Below, one piece after another: positions 30,439 through 38,841 of a stretch of DNA of 38,841 bases. A program made the position numbers and the translations under genes. The stretch spans positions 1 through 38,841 of the forward strand of contig CALFIX010000065.1 of NCBI GenBank assembly GCA_937877515.1, read 5' to 3'. The first letter of the stretch is position 1; the number at the start of each line of letters is the position of its first letter. Under the pieces are notes generated by a model. That model saw only the letters and a program-made list of their open reading frames with translations, did no database searches and had not been told where the DNA came from. This DNA is from an uncultured Treponema sp. Lineage in GTDB: Bacteria; Spirochaetota; Spirochaetia; Treponematales; Treponemataceae.

Positions 30439-32541
30439 TTAAACCTTAAACAAATCTACCTGCTCACCAATCTTTTTAATAGAGTTCTTTACTTCATTTG
30501 CAATCGTACCAAGCATGGCACCGGTTTCATTTATTTTTCCAGCGCCCTGACTCATTTCTTCCATGCCCTGCTTCATACTGAGGGAGGCATCCTGTAAATT
30601 CTTTATTTCTACTAAGATTGCTTTATTTCCTTCGCTCATTTCAAAAGAAGCAGCCTTTACTTCGCTAGTACTATCATTCATAGTATTTAGAGCTTCTGTA
30701 ATCTGCTTGCTTCCTTCTGTCTGTTCTTCCATGGCAGCCTTAATCTGTCTAACCAAAGCGTCTGTTTCATTTATGCCATTAGAAATTTCTGTAAATGCCT
30801 TACCGGTCTGTTCGCTTGCCTGAACAACACCAGTAATTGTCTGAGCAATCTTTTTAAGTTGCAATCCTATCGTCTTACTTTGAGCAGTAGAAGTTTCTGA
30901 AAGTTTACGAATTTCATCAGCTACAACAGCAAAACCTCTACCCGCTTCTCCTGCATGAGCTGCCTCTATAGCGGCATTCATTGCAAGTAAGTTTGTCTGA
31001 CTTGCTATGCTAGAAATTACAGTATTTGCATCTTGCAAAGTTTTAGACTCTTCCTGAATCTCTACAAGTCTTTCGTTTACATCAGCTTGCTTTTTAACAC
31101 CATTTTCTGCACTACCCTCCAGGCGCATAAATGAATCTGCCATTTTTCCAACACTGGTGCTTACACTGTTGATGTTGCCAATCATTTCTTCTACGGCACT
31201 TGCAGCCTGACTTACACTATCAGACTGAGCCGCAATCATATTATTTAGCGACTCAATGTTAGAAGCAATTTCGTTAACGGCACCTGCAGTCTGAGTTACA
31301 CTGTTAGACTGAGAGTTTATATTGTTTCCCATGCTCTGAATGTTTGCAGTAATCTGAGTAATAGCACTGGTTGTCTCTACAGTAGCCTCGTCCATACTCT
31401 GACCACTAGAAATAAGATTATCTTTAGAACCTTTTATTTCTCTCATTATATCTTGAAGCTTTTCTGTAAACATGTTAAAGCTTCTTACAACACCGCCAAT
31501 TTCGTTGTTAGCTTTTGAAGCTACATCTATACGCCTGGTTAAATCAGCATTGCCTGTTGCAATTGCTCCAATGCTATCTTGAACAACCATTAAAGGCTTT
31601 AACGCAACAAAAACAACTGTTCCCACCACTAAAGAAATAACAAGCCCCATAATTATACCAGAAATAATCATTATAACACGTAAATAATTTGCAGTTCTGC
31701 TAACCTGACTAAAATCTATCATAAAACAGAAGCTCCATGTAGTTCCCTTAACAGGACGACTCACAAGGTAACTTTTTCCACCTCTGCTATTTTTGCCCCA
31801 TATTGCAAATCCTTCAGGAGTTTTATCCCCATCTTCCATAGTTTTTGCAACTAATGGGTCATCGTGCATTGCAGCAATATCAGCACCAATAACTTCAGCA
31901 ACTCCAGAAGTAGAAATTATAAATCCTGCACCCGCTACTAAACTTGCAACGCCTGTTTCGCCAAGTTGTATTCCTCCAACAAGATTATTAAACGAATCCA
32001 TTTCCATAACGGCACAGAAAAACCCTATAGTTTTGCCATTAACTTTAGCAGCTCTACAAACGTGGATGACAGTTTTACCGGTAGTTTTAGAGGTAACAGG
32101 TTCGTCAACTGTAGTCTCATAGCCAAGCTGCATAATCTCCTTAAAATAACCTCTATCTAAAACAGAAGCATGACTTCCGATATCGCTATCAAAATTACCA
32201 TCTTTGTCAACCCATGCAACATAGCTAAAATCTTTATGACGCATAGCCTTATTTTGTAAAAGCCAAGATCTAATAGCTTCGTCATTGCCTGTTTTTACAA
32301 CATCAGCACTTACATATCCTGCCAGCTGTGCATAATATTCATCAAGATTACCTTCAATAACTGCTACATAAGCCTTTGTAAGCTCTTTACATTCCTGCTC
32401 GTAATCTTGAGTTGTTATTTTGCTTGTTGTTTCTGCAACAAATGTAACCTGAGAAGCAGATAAAATATAAATTACAATCGCAACAATTATAATTACAACT
32501 GTAGCAAGTTTTTTTTGTTTTTTAGTTTCAAGATTTTTCAA
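30439..32541 (-). CDS. Methyl-accepting chemotaxis protein with periplasmic Cache-type sensor
   Basis: I start this at TTG (32541), 5 nt after AAGGGGG; 700 residues. Transmembrane helix 1 is near residues 12-30. A ~250-residue periplasmic double-Cache-like domain follows, with WVDKDGNFDSDIGS and RPVKGTTWSFCF. Helix 2 (VIMIISGIIMGLVISLVVG) is near residues 290-315, followed by a HAMP domain (ALKPLMVVQDSIGAIATGNADLTRRIDV). The long cytoplasmic coiled coil carries the conserved hairpin tip SQTNLLAMNAAIEAAHAGEAGRGFAVVADEIRKLSE, here split by the usual heptads. It signals through CheW/CheA to the periplasmic flagella; the ligand is unknown. There is no CheR-tethering pentapeptide at the C-terminus. 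Confidence 0.95.
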   Translation of the reverse strand: MKNLETKKQKKLATVVIIIVAIVIYILSASQVTFVAETTSKITTQDYEQECKELTKAYVAVIEGNLDEYYAQLAGYVSADVVKTGNDEAIRSWLLQNKAMRHKDFSYVAWVDKDGNFDSDIGSHASVLDRGYFKEIMQLGYETTVDEPVTSKTTGKTVIHVCRAAKVNGKTIGFFCAVMEMDSFNNLVGGIQLGETGVASLVAGAGFIISTSGVAEVIGADIAAMHDDPLVAKTMEDGDKTPEGFAIWGKNSRGGKSYLVSRPVKGTTWSFCFMIDFSQVSRTANYLRVIMIISGIIMGLVISLVVGTVVFVALKPLMVVQDSIGAIATGNADLTRRIDVASKANNEIGGVVRSFNMFTEKLQDIMREIKGSKDNLISSGQSMDEATVETTSAITQITANIQSMGNNINSQSNSVTQTAGAVNEIASNIESLNNMIAAQSDSVSQAASAVEEMIGNINSVSTSVGKMADSFMRLEGSAENGVKKQADVNERLVEIQEESKTLQDANTVISSIASQTNLLAMNAAIEAAHAGEAGRGFAVVADEIRKLSETSTAQSKTIGLQLKKIAQTITGVVQASEQTGKAFTEISNGINETDALVRQIKAAMEEQTEGSKQITEALNTMNDSTSEVKAASFEMSEGNKAILVEIKNLQDASLSMKQGMEEMSQGAGKINETGAMLGTIANEVKNSIKKIGEQVDLFKV

Positions 32542-32584
32542 AAAATCCCCCTTATTGCGTAAAAAAAAACACAAACTGTCCTAA

Positions 32585-32592
32585 ATTTCGGC
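32585..32592 (-). promoter_or_regulatory. Possible sigma28 (FliA) -10 element for the chemoreceptor gene
   Basis: The minus strand reads GCCGAAAT, 6/8 of the FliA -10 consensus GCCGATAA, about 45 nt before the TTG start. A matching TAAA at the ideal 15-nt distance is not present; the best candidate is off by one or two positions. Confidence 0.3.
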
Positions 32593-32675
32593 ATTTTTAC
32601 GCTGAATAATTATATTAACTATATGTTTATATTGCAAATATTTTTTTTATTATAACAAAAAGCTAAAAAACATTC

Positions 32676-32760
32676 CCGGCTTTTCGCACTTCCGCTATCG
32701 CTTCATTCCTACGCTCCCAATGGCCGCTTCGGAACGCCTCCCGGCGGTGCTACAATCCGG
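32676..32760 (+). repeat. Dispersed structured intergenic element, copy 3
   Basis: The order is outer stem CCGG (32676-32679), CTTTTC, inner stem GCAC (32686-32689), a longer centre with further short arms, GTGC (32747-32750), TACAAT, CCGG (32757-32760), then AGTAGG as in copy 1. The htpG promoter lies downstream of it, so the element is not part of that transcript. Confidence 0.75.
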
Positions 32761-32796
32761 AGTAGGTGCTGCATATACGCATCGCCTAAAAAAAAT

Positions 32797-32825
32797 TTGC
32801 CGAACATAAAATATTTCATTATATT
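32797..32825 (+). promoter_or_regulatory. Promoter for htpG
   Basis: TTGCCG (32797-32802), 17-nt spacer, TATATT (32820-32825), leader about 24 nt. No CIRCE-type heat-shock inverted repeat is visible. Confidence 0.5.
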
Positions 32826-32855
32826 AAAGAAAATTATTTTTTAAGAAGGAATATT

Positions 32856-34826
32856 ATGGCAAAGTATCAGTTTCAGACAGAAGTGAACCAGCTTTTAAAG
32901 CTCATCATTCACTCAATGTATTCTAACAAAGACATTTTCTTACGCGAAATTGTTTCCAACGCAAGCGATGCCCTGGACAAACTTAAATACCTTACGGTTT
33001 CTAACGACACCTTTAAAAGCATAACTTTCTCTCCCCGCATAGACATTACTTTTAACGAAGACAAAAACATTCTTACCGTACAGGACTGCGGTATCGGCAT
33101 GGACGACAAAGACTTAGGCGACAATCTGGGTACCATAGCTCGCAGCGGAACAAAGGCATTTATAGAACAGCTTTCTTCCAGCGGAAACGGAAGCGGAGAC
33201 TTAATTGGTCAATTTGGAGTTGGTTTTTACAGTGCATTTATGGCAGCAAACCGCATAGACGTATACACACGTAAGGCTGGTGGAGACGGTAAGGTATGGC
33301 ATTGGTCAAGCGACGGCACAAATGCTTACGAAATAGAAGAACTTAAGCTGGATTCAGAAGAAGCAAAACTTTACGGCTTTGATAAAGCAGAAACTTTAGG
33401 CAGTGCAATAGAAATTCACCTGAATGACGACTCAAAAGAATACGCAAGCCGCTGGAAGATTGACGAACTTATTAAAAAATATTCAAACCACATTGCTTTC
33501 CCAATCTACCTGCACTACACACAGACAAAGTATGACAAAGACGGAAAAGCAGACGGCAGCGAAAACAAGACAGAACAGGTAAACAGTGCAAGTGCGCTTT
33601 GGAAAAAAAGCAAGAGCGAGTTAAAAGAAGAAGACTACAATGAATTTTATAAAACATTCAGTCATGACGGAACAGACCCTCTTTTACACTTACACACACA
33701 TGCAGAAGGTACACAAGAATACACAACGCTTTTTTATGTTCCTCAGGTTGCTCCATTTGACATGTACAATGCAGACTACAAAAGTGGCGTAAAGCTTTAC
33801 GTAAAGCGAGTATTTATAACTGACGACGACAGAGAACTTTTACCAAGCTATCTCCGCTTTATTCGCGGTGTTATAGACAGTGAAGACCTGCCTCTAAACG
33901 TAAGCCGCGAAATTTTACAGCAGAATCGTATTCTAGAAACAATAAAAACTCAGAGCGTCAAAAAGCTTCTGGCAGAATTTAAAAAGCTCGGCGAAAACGC
34001 AGACAAGCTTCGCTCCAAAGAAGATGCTACGGAAGAAGAAAAAGCTGTTGTAGAAAAGTGGAATAAGTTTGTCAAAAACTTTAATAGACCTCTAAAAGAA
34101 GGACTTTATTCAGACTTTGTAAACCGTGACGAAATTGCAGATATCATTCGCTTTAAGAGTACTGCAAAAGAAGGCACAGGTGACGACGCATGGACAAGTC
34201 TTAGTGACTATGTGGGACGCATGCAGGCAGAACAAAAAGCTATTTACTACATAACAGGCACAGACGAAAAAAACTTACGCGCCTCTCCTCTTCTTGAAGC
34301 ATACAAGAAGAAAGGCTTTGAAGTTCTTATAATGGCTGATGATATTGACGACATAGTCATTCCGGCTTACGGCAAGTACAAAGACTTTGAACTTAAAGCG
34401 GTAAACCGCGCAGGAAGCGATGAAGAACTAGGCGTAGATAAAGAAGAAGCTAAAAAGAAGGAAGAGGCATTTAAACCTGTTCAGGAAAAAATTAAAAAGG
34501 CTCTTGGAGAGCGAGTAAAAGATGTTGTTCTTTCTAAAAGACTTTCAGACAGTCCATGCTGCATAGTTGTAGACGAGAATGATCCTAGTTTACAAATGGA
34601 GCGCATGATGCGTGCCATGGGGCAAGGCACTGGTAACATTGTAAAACCAATCTTAGAGATAAATGCAGACCATGCACTTGTAAAAAAGCTTGAGGGGGAC
34701 GTAGACGAAGACTATGTTTCTAAAGTAAGCGAGGTTCTTTTAAGTCAGGCACTTCTCATAAGCGGAGAAGAAATTGAAAATCCTCAGGACTTTATAAATG
34801 CAGTAAACGAACTTCTTGCAAAGTAG
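32856..34826 (+). CDS. htpG: Hsp90-family molecular chaperone HtpG
   Basis: This is an ATP-dependent dimeric cytoplasmic chaperone of 656 residues. The N-terminal GHKL ATPase has FLREIVSNASDALDKL (residues 29-44), QDCGIGM, GTIARSGTKAF and GQFGVGFYSAF. The middle domain includes LPLNVSREILQQNRIL with the catalytic-loop Arg. The C-terminal dimerisation domain includes SPCCIVVDENDPSLQMERMM, and the Met-rich segment continues to the end. The length is normal and AAGAAGGA precedes the ATG. Its terminator appears to lie inside the 3' end of the convergent MATE gene. Confidence 0.97.
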   Translation: MAKYQFQTEVNQLLKLIIHSMYSNKDIFLREIVSNASDALDKLKYLTVSNDTFKSITFSPRIDITFNEDKNILTVQDCGIGMDDKDLGDNLGTIARSGTKAFIEQLSSSGNGSGDLIGQFGVGFYSAFMAANRIDVYTRKAGGDGKVWHWSSDGTNAYEIEELKLDSEEAKLYGFDKAETLGSAIEIHLNDDSKEYASRWKIDELIKKYSNHIAFPIYLHYTQTKYDKDGKADGSENKTEQVNSASALWKKSKSELKEEDYNEFYKTFSHDGTDPLLHLHTHAEGTQEYTTLFYVPQVAPFDMYNADYKSGVKLYVKRVFITDDDRELLPSYLRFIRGVIDSEDLPLNVSREILQQNRILETIKTQSVKKLLAEFKKLGENADKLRSKEDATEEEKAVVEKWNKFVKNFNRPLKEGLYSDFVNRDEIADIIRFKSTAKEGTGDDAWTSLSDYVGRMQAEQKAIYYITGTDEKNLRASPLLEAYKKKGFEVLIMADDIDDIVIPAYGKYKDFELKAVNRAGSDEELGVDKEEAKKKEEAFKPVQEKIKKALGERVKDVVLSKRLSDSPCCIVVDENDPSLQMERMMRAMGQGTGNIVKPILEINADHALVKKLEGDVDEDYVSKVSEVLLSQALLISGEEIENPQDFINAVNELLAK

Positions 34827-34853
34827 ACCCTAGATTAAATACTGTTTACAAAA

Positions 34854-36230
34854 TCAAATATCGTTGTATGACATTAAGCGCTCGTTTAATGAAGTACAAC
34901 GGTATTTTTTTATAAATATTACGTAAGAAATAACCATTGCCGTACTGCAAACAGCCCACCCTATTGGATACGCTAGAGCGACAGGAAAAAAGCTTTCTGT
35001 AAGATGAGTTGTAAAAGCAAGATACGCCTGTCTAAAAACAACAAACGACGAAAGCAAAACCACCATGGGAATTATGGCATTTCCAAAGCCCCGCATAGCT
35101 CCTGCATACACCTGATTAAGACATCTTATTATATAAAAGAAAGATGCAACTTTTAAAAAATATGTTCCGTAATAAACAACACCGCTTTCTCTGTTAAATA
35201 TAGAAATCAACGGCTCAGCAAAGAAAAATGCAGGAAAAGCTACACATGCACTTATTGCCATACTAATTAAGCCAGAAATACTTACCCCTTTTTTTGCCCT
35301 GTCAATAAGAGAAGCTCCGTAATTCTGCCCCACAAAAGTTGTAACGCTTAATGAAACTGACTGCATTGGTAAAAGACAAAAATTATCAATTTTAGAAAAA
35401 GACGTCCAGCCTGCTATAGCGTCAGAACCGAATTTATTTATATAACCCTGAACAAAAGTGTTGGAAAGAAAAGTAATGCTAAGCTGCAATCCGCCCGGCA
35501 GTCCGTAAGAAAGTATTTTCTTAAAACTCTGCCAGTCTATCCGTAAAAGACTAAATTTTAAGCCATAACATTCTTTTGTCCTAAACAACAAAATTAAAAC
35601 CAGGGCAGAAGAAATTGCCTGAGAAATTAAAGTTGCATAGGCAACCCCCTTTATACCCTGCTTTAAGACGATTACAAAAACTAAATCTAAAACAACATTC
35701 AAAACGGAGGATATAATTAAAAAATATAAAGGTCTCTTAGAGTCACCTACAGCTCTTAAAATTCCACTAGCCATATTATAAAGCATTAAAAAAACTAAGC
35801 CTTCAAAATAAATATGAAGATAGTCAGCTGCCTGGTCTATAACATCTAAGGGAGTGTTTATAGCCCTAAGCATGATGCGGTTAAGAAAAATGCCTGCAAA
35901 ACTAAAAACAACTCCAATAATCACAGTTGATAAAATCATTGTGTGAGAAACCTTGCTTACTGCATCCTTGTTTCCAGAACCAAAATACTGAGAAATTAAA
36001 ATAGAACCACCAGTAGAAAAACCTGTAAAAAATCCAACCAAAGTATTTATGAGCATTGTTGTAGCACCAATAGCTGCCAAAGCTTCTTTTCCAACAAAGT
36101 TTCCAACAACAAAACTATCTACAGTGTTATACATTTGCTGAAAAATATTTCCAGCTAAAAGAGGAAGTGCAAAATTTATGAGAAGAAAAACAATGTTTCC
36201 TTTTGTCATATCGCAAGAAGAATTTTTCAC
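34854..36230 (-). CDS. MATE-family multidrug/sodium antiporter
   Basis: The 458-residue protein has about 12 transmembrane segments in two similar halves. Characteristic regions are LPLLAGNIFQQMYNTVDSFVVGNFVGKEALAAIG near the N-terminus and LSYGLPGGLQLSITFLSNTFVQGYINKFGSDAIAGW at the start of the second half, each continuing through its helices. MATE proteins export cationic compounds in exchange for Na+ or H+. The start is taken at GTG (36230), which follows TTGACC-17-TAAATT by 6 nt. ATG at 36209 is the alternative, with no Shine-Dalgarno for either. The last codons form part of a hairpin serving htpG. Confidence 0.9.
   Translation of the reverse strand: MKNSSCDMTKGNIVFLLINFALPLLAGNIFQQMYNTVDSFVVGNFVGKEALAAIGATTMLINTLVGFFTGFSTGGSILISQYFGSGNKDAVSKVSHTMILSTVIIGVVFSFAGIFLNRIMLRAINTPLDVIDQAADYLHIYFEGLVFLMLYNMASGILRAVGDSKRPLYFLIISSVLNVVLDLVFVIVLKQGIKGVAYATLISQAISSALVLILLFRTKECYGLKFSLLRIDWQSFKKILSYGLPGGLQLSITFLSNTFVQGYINKFGSDAIAGWTSFSKIDNFCLLPMQSVSLSVTTFVGQNYGASLIDRAKKGVSISGLISMAISACVAFPAFFFAEPLISIFNRESGVVYYGTYFLKVASFFYIIRCLNQVYAGAMRGFGNAIIPMVVLLSSFVVFRQAYLAFTTHLTESFFPVALAYPIGWAVCSTAMVISYVIFIKKYRCTSLNERLMSYNDI
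34858..34911 (+). terminator. htpG terminator embedded in the MATE coding sequence
   Basis: ATATCGTTGTA (34858-34868) pairs with TACAACGGTAT (34895-34905), 11 bp with one G-U pair. Inner arms CATTAA/TTAATG lengthen the stem. T7 (34905-34911) follows on the plus strand. The stem covers the last MATE codons (stop 34854-34856). Confidence 0.75.
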
Positions 36231-36236
36231 ATGGCA

Positions 36237-36265
36237 AATTTAGCCTCATACACAAAAGAGGTCAA
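36237..36265 (-). promoter_or_regulatory. Promoter for the MATE gene, giving a leaderless mRNA
   Basis: Minus-strand TTGACC (36265-36260, 5/6), 17-nt spacer, TAAATT (36242-36237), then 6 nt to GTG at 36230. Confidence 0.5.
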
Positions 36266-36304
36266 GTAAGTTGGGTAAGATGCCCGGAACTCTAAAACTG
36301 TCAT

Positions 36305-36333
36305 TAGACAGCCTTATGCATATTCACTATAAT
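36305..36333 (+). promoter_or_regulatory. Promoter for the HAD gene, giving a leaderless mRNA
   Basis: TAGACA (36305-36310, 5/6), 17-nt spacer, perfect TATAAT (36328-36333), then 7 nt to the ATG at 36341. The 7 nt contain no Shine-Dalgarno. Confidence 0.6.
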
Positions 36334-36340
36334 CGTTTTC

Positions 36341-37006
36341 ATGTTAAAAGCTGTAATTTTTGATTTAGACGGAACATTACTAGATACCTTAGATGACTTA
36401 GTAGACAGTTGTAACAAAACTTTAACAGAACTAAACATGCCCCAAAGAAGCAAACAAGAAATTCAGGGCTTTGTAGGAAATGGACTTGGTGTTTTAATGG
36501 AACTTGCCATTCCAAACGGAAAAGAAAATCCTTTCTACAAAGAAGCACTCTCTTTAATGAGAAAAAATTATGCAGAAAATTCAAACAACAAAACTAAACC
36601 CTATTCGGGCATCATGAATTTATTGCAAAAGCTAAACCAAAACGGAATAAAAACCGGCATTGTTTCCAATAAACCTGATGCTCAAGTAAAAGAACTTACA
36701 GCCCTATACTTTAACAATTTTATTGAACAAAATGCAGCCACAGGAGAAAACGAAGCCTGTGGAATAAAAAGAAAGCCTGCTCCAGATTCTGTCTTTAAGG
36801 TGATGGAAAATTTAGGAACAACAAAAGAAGAAACAGTTTATGTTGGCGACAGTGAGGTAGACATAGAAACAGCAAAAAACGCCGGCTTAAAATGTATAAG
36901 CGTATGCTGGGGCTTTAAAACAGAGGCATTCTTAAAAGGGAATGGCGCATCAGTTTTGGTTCACACTCCGGAAGAAATTTTAAAAATAAATAATTTAGCC
37001 TTATAA
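36341..37006 (+). CDS. HAD-superfamily phosphatase, phosphoglycolate phosphatase-like
   Basis: The 221-residue hydrolase opens AVIFDLDGTLLDTLDDL (nucleophile D8, acid D10), with VSNKPDAQV as motif II, KRKPAPDSVF as motif III, and VYVGDSEVDIETAKNAG as motif IV. The small helical cap and overall length match Gph/PGP-type phosphatases, which remove 2-phosphoglycolate formed during DNA repair; broader sugar-phosphate activity is possible. The start codon seems to be at or within a base of the transcription start. The stop shares TTATAA with the convergent small lipoprotein gene. Confidence 0.82.
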   Translation: MLKAVIFDLDGTLLDTLDDLVDSCNKTLTELNMPQRSKQEIQGFVGNGLGVLMELAIPNGKENPFYKEALSLMRKNYAENSNNKTKPYSGIMNLLQKLNQNGIKTGIVSNKPDAQVKELTALYFNNFIEQNAATGENEACGIKRKPAPDSVFKVMENLGTTKEETVYVGDSEVDIETAKNAGLKCISVCWGFKTEAFLKGNGASVLVHTPEEILKINNLAL

Positions 37007-37318
37007 ATATTCTTTTAGCTTAACTTCTGCATAAGTCTTCCCATCTTTAAAAAAACTTTTTGCACCTAAAGTTATTCTACCTTCTCTATTTTGAAAATCA
37101 ACATAAGGACTATCCCAATGAACCAAGAGAATATCTTTATTTTCATTATTAAGCGTTATAGCAGTATGTCCACAGCGACTACAAATTTCAAATTTTAAAT
37201 TTAGAGTTTCACATTCTTCTTCTACACAAAAAAAATTAGTAGAAAAATCTTTTTCTTTTTTTGAACATGAACTTAACGCAATTAAAAAAATCAGTATAGA
37301 AATAAAAACTTTTTTCAT
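37001..37318 (-). CDS. Small cysteine-rich lipoprotein
   Basis: The 105-residue ORF has a basic n-region, a hydrophobic core and the lipobox LSSC (Cys18). The mature protein contains four cysteines (C31, C36, C46, C49), the last two as CSRC, followed by GHTAITLNNENKDILLVHWDSPY. The pattern could be a zinc ribbon or disulfide-bonded domain; the family is not recognised. It is divergent from the tandem thioredoxin-like lipoprotein across 63 nt. No Shine-Dalgarno is present; TATTAT lies 7 nt before the ATG. Confidence 0.7.
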   Translation of the reverse strand: MKKVFISILIFLIALSSCSKKEKDFSTNFFCVEEECETLNLKFEICSRCGHTAITLNNENKDILLVHWDSPYVDFQNREGRITLGAKSFFKDGKTYAEVKLKEYL

Positions 37319-37325
37319 GCTATAA

Positions 37326-37354
37326 ATAATACACTGTAAAATTTAAAAAGTCCA
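37326..37354 (-). promoter_or_regulatory. Candidate promoter giving a leaderless mRNA for the small lipoprotein
   Basis: Minus-strand TGGACT (37354-37349, 4/6), 17-nt spacer, TATTAT (37331-37326), then 7 nt to the ATG at 37318. Confidence 0.4.
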
Positions 37355-37381
37355 CGACATATTTTTAAAAGAGGCTGTTAC

Positions 37382-38569
37382 ATGAAAACTCTAATTACAA
37401 AAAAATATTTTTTTTATTCGCTTTTATTTATCATGCTTTTTCAGTCTTTATTTTTTTCTTGCAATAAAAAAAAATTAAAGCCTACATTGGAAATCTCTCT
37501 TTCAGATTCATTAACTAAAATCAGCACACAAACTTTAGAAACTTTTATAGGCTCTTCATCAGGAAAAGAAGAAAGCTTTGGAGAACGGCGAAACATTCTT
37601 GTATTTTTTTCAGAAGAAGACTGCCTTACCTGCAAAAAACTGGAATCAGTTGTAACAGAATGGCAAAATTCAACTAAGACAAAAATATACATCTATAAGG
37701 AAAATGATTCTTCCATGCTAAAAAAATTAGGTTCATCTGATGGTGTAAACCTTACATCTGGAAGGCTCGTAGCTTTTGTAAATGGAGAAAGAAAGGCAAG
37801 CATTGCAGGGACGTATGATTTAGAGACAACGCAAAAAATTGACATCTTTGTAAAAAGATATTTTTCTCTTCCCGAAACAAAAAATTTCATAACTAAAAAC
37901 ACAAAAATTTTTACGGGCTTAAAAGAATTAAGAGAAAGCATTTCTAACAATGAAGAATTCTTTTTATACTTAGAAAGAGAAAGTTGTCCTGATTGCAGAA
38001 GATTTTCAGACCCGTCTCGTGGTAACGGAATAAGAGAAGTTCTTTCTAGTTTTAACGGAACATTCTGCACCATAACAACAGAAGAAAGCTTAAAAGAATT
38101 AAAACAAAATATAACAGTAGACAACGTAACCTATTCAGACTTTTTTGAATACTTTAACAGAAGCGGAACAAATCAAATCTTATGGCAGAACGAAACAAAC
38201 GAAAAAAAGAAAACTGAATACCTTACAATGATTATTGCCTTACGTTTTGTAAATCCATATCCAGAAGACGATGAAGCTTTTGTAAAAAGTGTAGATGAAT
38301 TTGCTAAAAGCTTTGGAACAAAAACATTTAGCCCAATAGACCGCAATGTACCTTCTTTCTGCGTATCTTACGCAACCCCATTTTCTTTACAGTCACAGGA
38401 CGAGGCCATTAAGGTCTTGAAAGAAGCATACGACGCAACAAAAAACGGTGAGAAGTTTTTACACAGAGCTTTATTTTATAATTATTTTGGTCTTGACAAT
38501 GCCCTGGTAAGCGACAAAGATTACAATTCATTCCTAAAAAAATGGATATCAATATTTTCAGAAAGCTAA
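37382..38569 (+). CDS. Lipoprotein with two thioredoxin-like domains
   Basis: The 395-residue protein has a signal peptide ending LFFSC (Cys27, relaxed spirochaetal lipobox) after an AGAGG Shine-Dalgarno. Domain 1 (about 45-155) contains NILVFFSEEDCLTCKKLE with C81-x2-C84, then GRLVAFVNGERKASIAG. Domain 2 (about 170-290) contains FFLYLERESCPDCRRFSD with C202-x2-C205. Both look like thioredoxin-fold redox sites on a strand-turn-helix. The last ~100 residues are helical. It probably acts in the periplasm in disulfide exchange or thiol capture; no DsbB- or DsbD-like partner is seen in the window. Confidence 0.7.
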   Translation: MKTLITKKYFFYSLLFIMLFQSLFFSCNKKKLKPTLEISLSDSLTKISTQTLETFIGSSSGKEESFGERRNILVFFSEEDCLTCKKLESVVTEWQNSTKTKIYIYKENDSSMLKKLGSSDGVNLTSGRLVAFVNGERKASIAGTYDLETTQKIDIFVKRYFSLPETKNFITKNTKIFTGLKELRESISNNEEFFLYLERESCPDCRRFSDPSRGNGIREVLSSFNGTFCTITTEESLKELKQNITVDNVTYSDFFEYFNRSGTNQILWQNETNEKKKTEYLTMIIALRFVNPYPEDDEAFVKSVDEFAKSFGTKTFSPIDRNVPSFCVSYATPFSLQSQDEAIKVLKEAYDATKNGEKFLHRALFYNYFGLDNALVSDKDYNSFLKKWISIFSES

Positions 38570-38680
38570 AAACACACCCTTTCTTAAGCTAAAATTGAAA
38601 AAATTATTTAAAAATTGCAAAAAATTCTCCTAAAATATTACAATTTTCAGTAATCATAAAGTAAGACCTGCTATGAAATG

Positions 38681-38841
38681 TCAATTAGGTAATTGAGATT
38701 TAATTGCTTTTTCAGCAAGTTTTGAGACGTCAACATCAGGAGGAAATACAGGAACGTAATCAATATTGTTTTTAAGAATAGTGAAAACAACATTGAGGAG
38801 TTTGTGAGAAATAAAACCGAGAGCCTGACTTTTGTTCTTGC
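38681..38841 (-). mobile_element. IS110-family transposase, C-terminal end (truncated by window edge)
   Basis: The minus strand gives 52 residues ending TGA at 38683-38681. ALGFISHKLLNVVFTILKNN matches the closing helix of IS110/IS116/IS902-type (DEDD plus Tnp20) transposases, and a short polar tail follows. Most of the gene lies beyond the window. IS110 elements lack typical terminal inverted repeats, so the left end cannot be placed; 38570-38680 is AT-rich non-coding DNA that may include it. Confidence 0.65.

Noticed and set aside
32585..32620. Full FliA promoter for the chemoreceptor gene
   Set aside because: Only the -10-like GCCGAAAT fits; a -35 TAAA at the proper 15-nt distance is missing, so I kept it only as a weak candidate.

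Overview
The window looks like chromosome of a host-associated or gut-type Treponema (Spirochaetota). The evidence is a large acidic TPR membrane protein resembling the spirochaete flagellar collar protein FlcA, several lipoproteins with relaxed spirochaetal lipoboxes, a DUF2259 secreted protein, an unusually long ribose-phosphate pyrophosphokinase, a chemoreceptor, and TTA/CTT-rich leucine codon use. Most of it is ordinary housekeeping sequence. There is one accessory patch (about 8.4-13.5 kb) and an insertion-sequence end at the right edge. I see no CRISPR array, rRNA or tRNA.

Layout. 1-248: 3' end of pntB. 547-3909: prs, then a compact FGGY sugar kinase overlapping a HAD phosphatase. 4019-8356: metallo-beta-lactamase-fold hydrolase, a large lipoprotein, and ilvC. 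8357-13491: accessory patch with a shrunken RND efflux remnant, its small PII-like partner, an AraC regulator and a secreted GH97 glycosidase; leucine codons here lean to CTG/CTC. 13560-18466 (minus strand): CBS-PP2C phosphatase followed by a sodium:solute symporter, and a CYTH protein followed by lysA. 18806-26458: a COG0523 metal-handling GTPase with ffh, a CBM48-like secreted protein on the other strand, then flcA with a CTP-dependent lipid kinase-like gene. 26455-34826: small membrane and envelope genes, trxA with a DTW protein, a methyl-accepting chemotaxis protein, and htpG. 34854-38841: a MATE exporter, a phosphoglycolate phosphatase-like HAD, two divergent cysteine-containing lipoproteins, and the 3' end of an IS110-type transposase.

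Four signals recur across the window. (1) Three intergenic copies of a folded element (1937-2010, 18631-18705, 32676-32760) share unpaired motifs CTTTYC and TMCAAT, and the two short stems around those motifs change sequence while keeping pairing. (2) At least eight genes without a Shine-Dalgarno have a -10-like hexamer 6-9 nt before the start codon, with a candidate -35 17-18 nt further upstream; this predicts leaderless mRNAs. (3) Four of six convergent gene pairs overlap at their stop codons by 4-6 nt, and the htpG terminator lies inside the convergent MATE coding region. (4) The FGGY kinase appears to start at ATT: a good Shine-Dalgarno and the conserved N-terminus lie upstream of the first ATG.

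I ran no database searches. Family assignments rest on motifs recognised by eye, and promoters and terminators on manual pattern matching.
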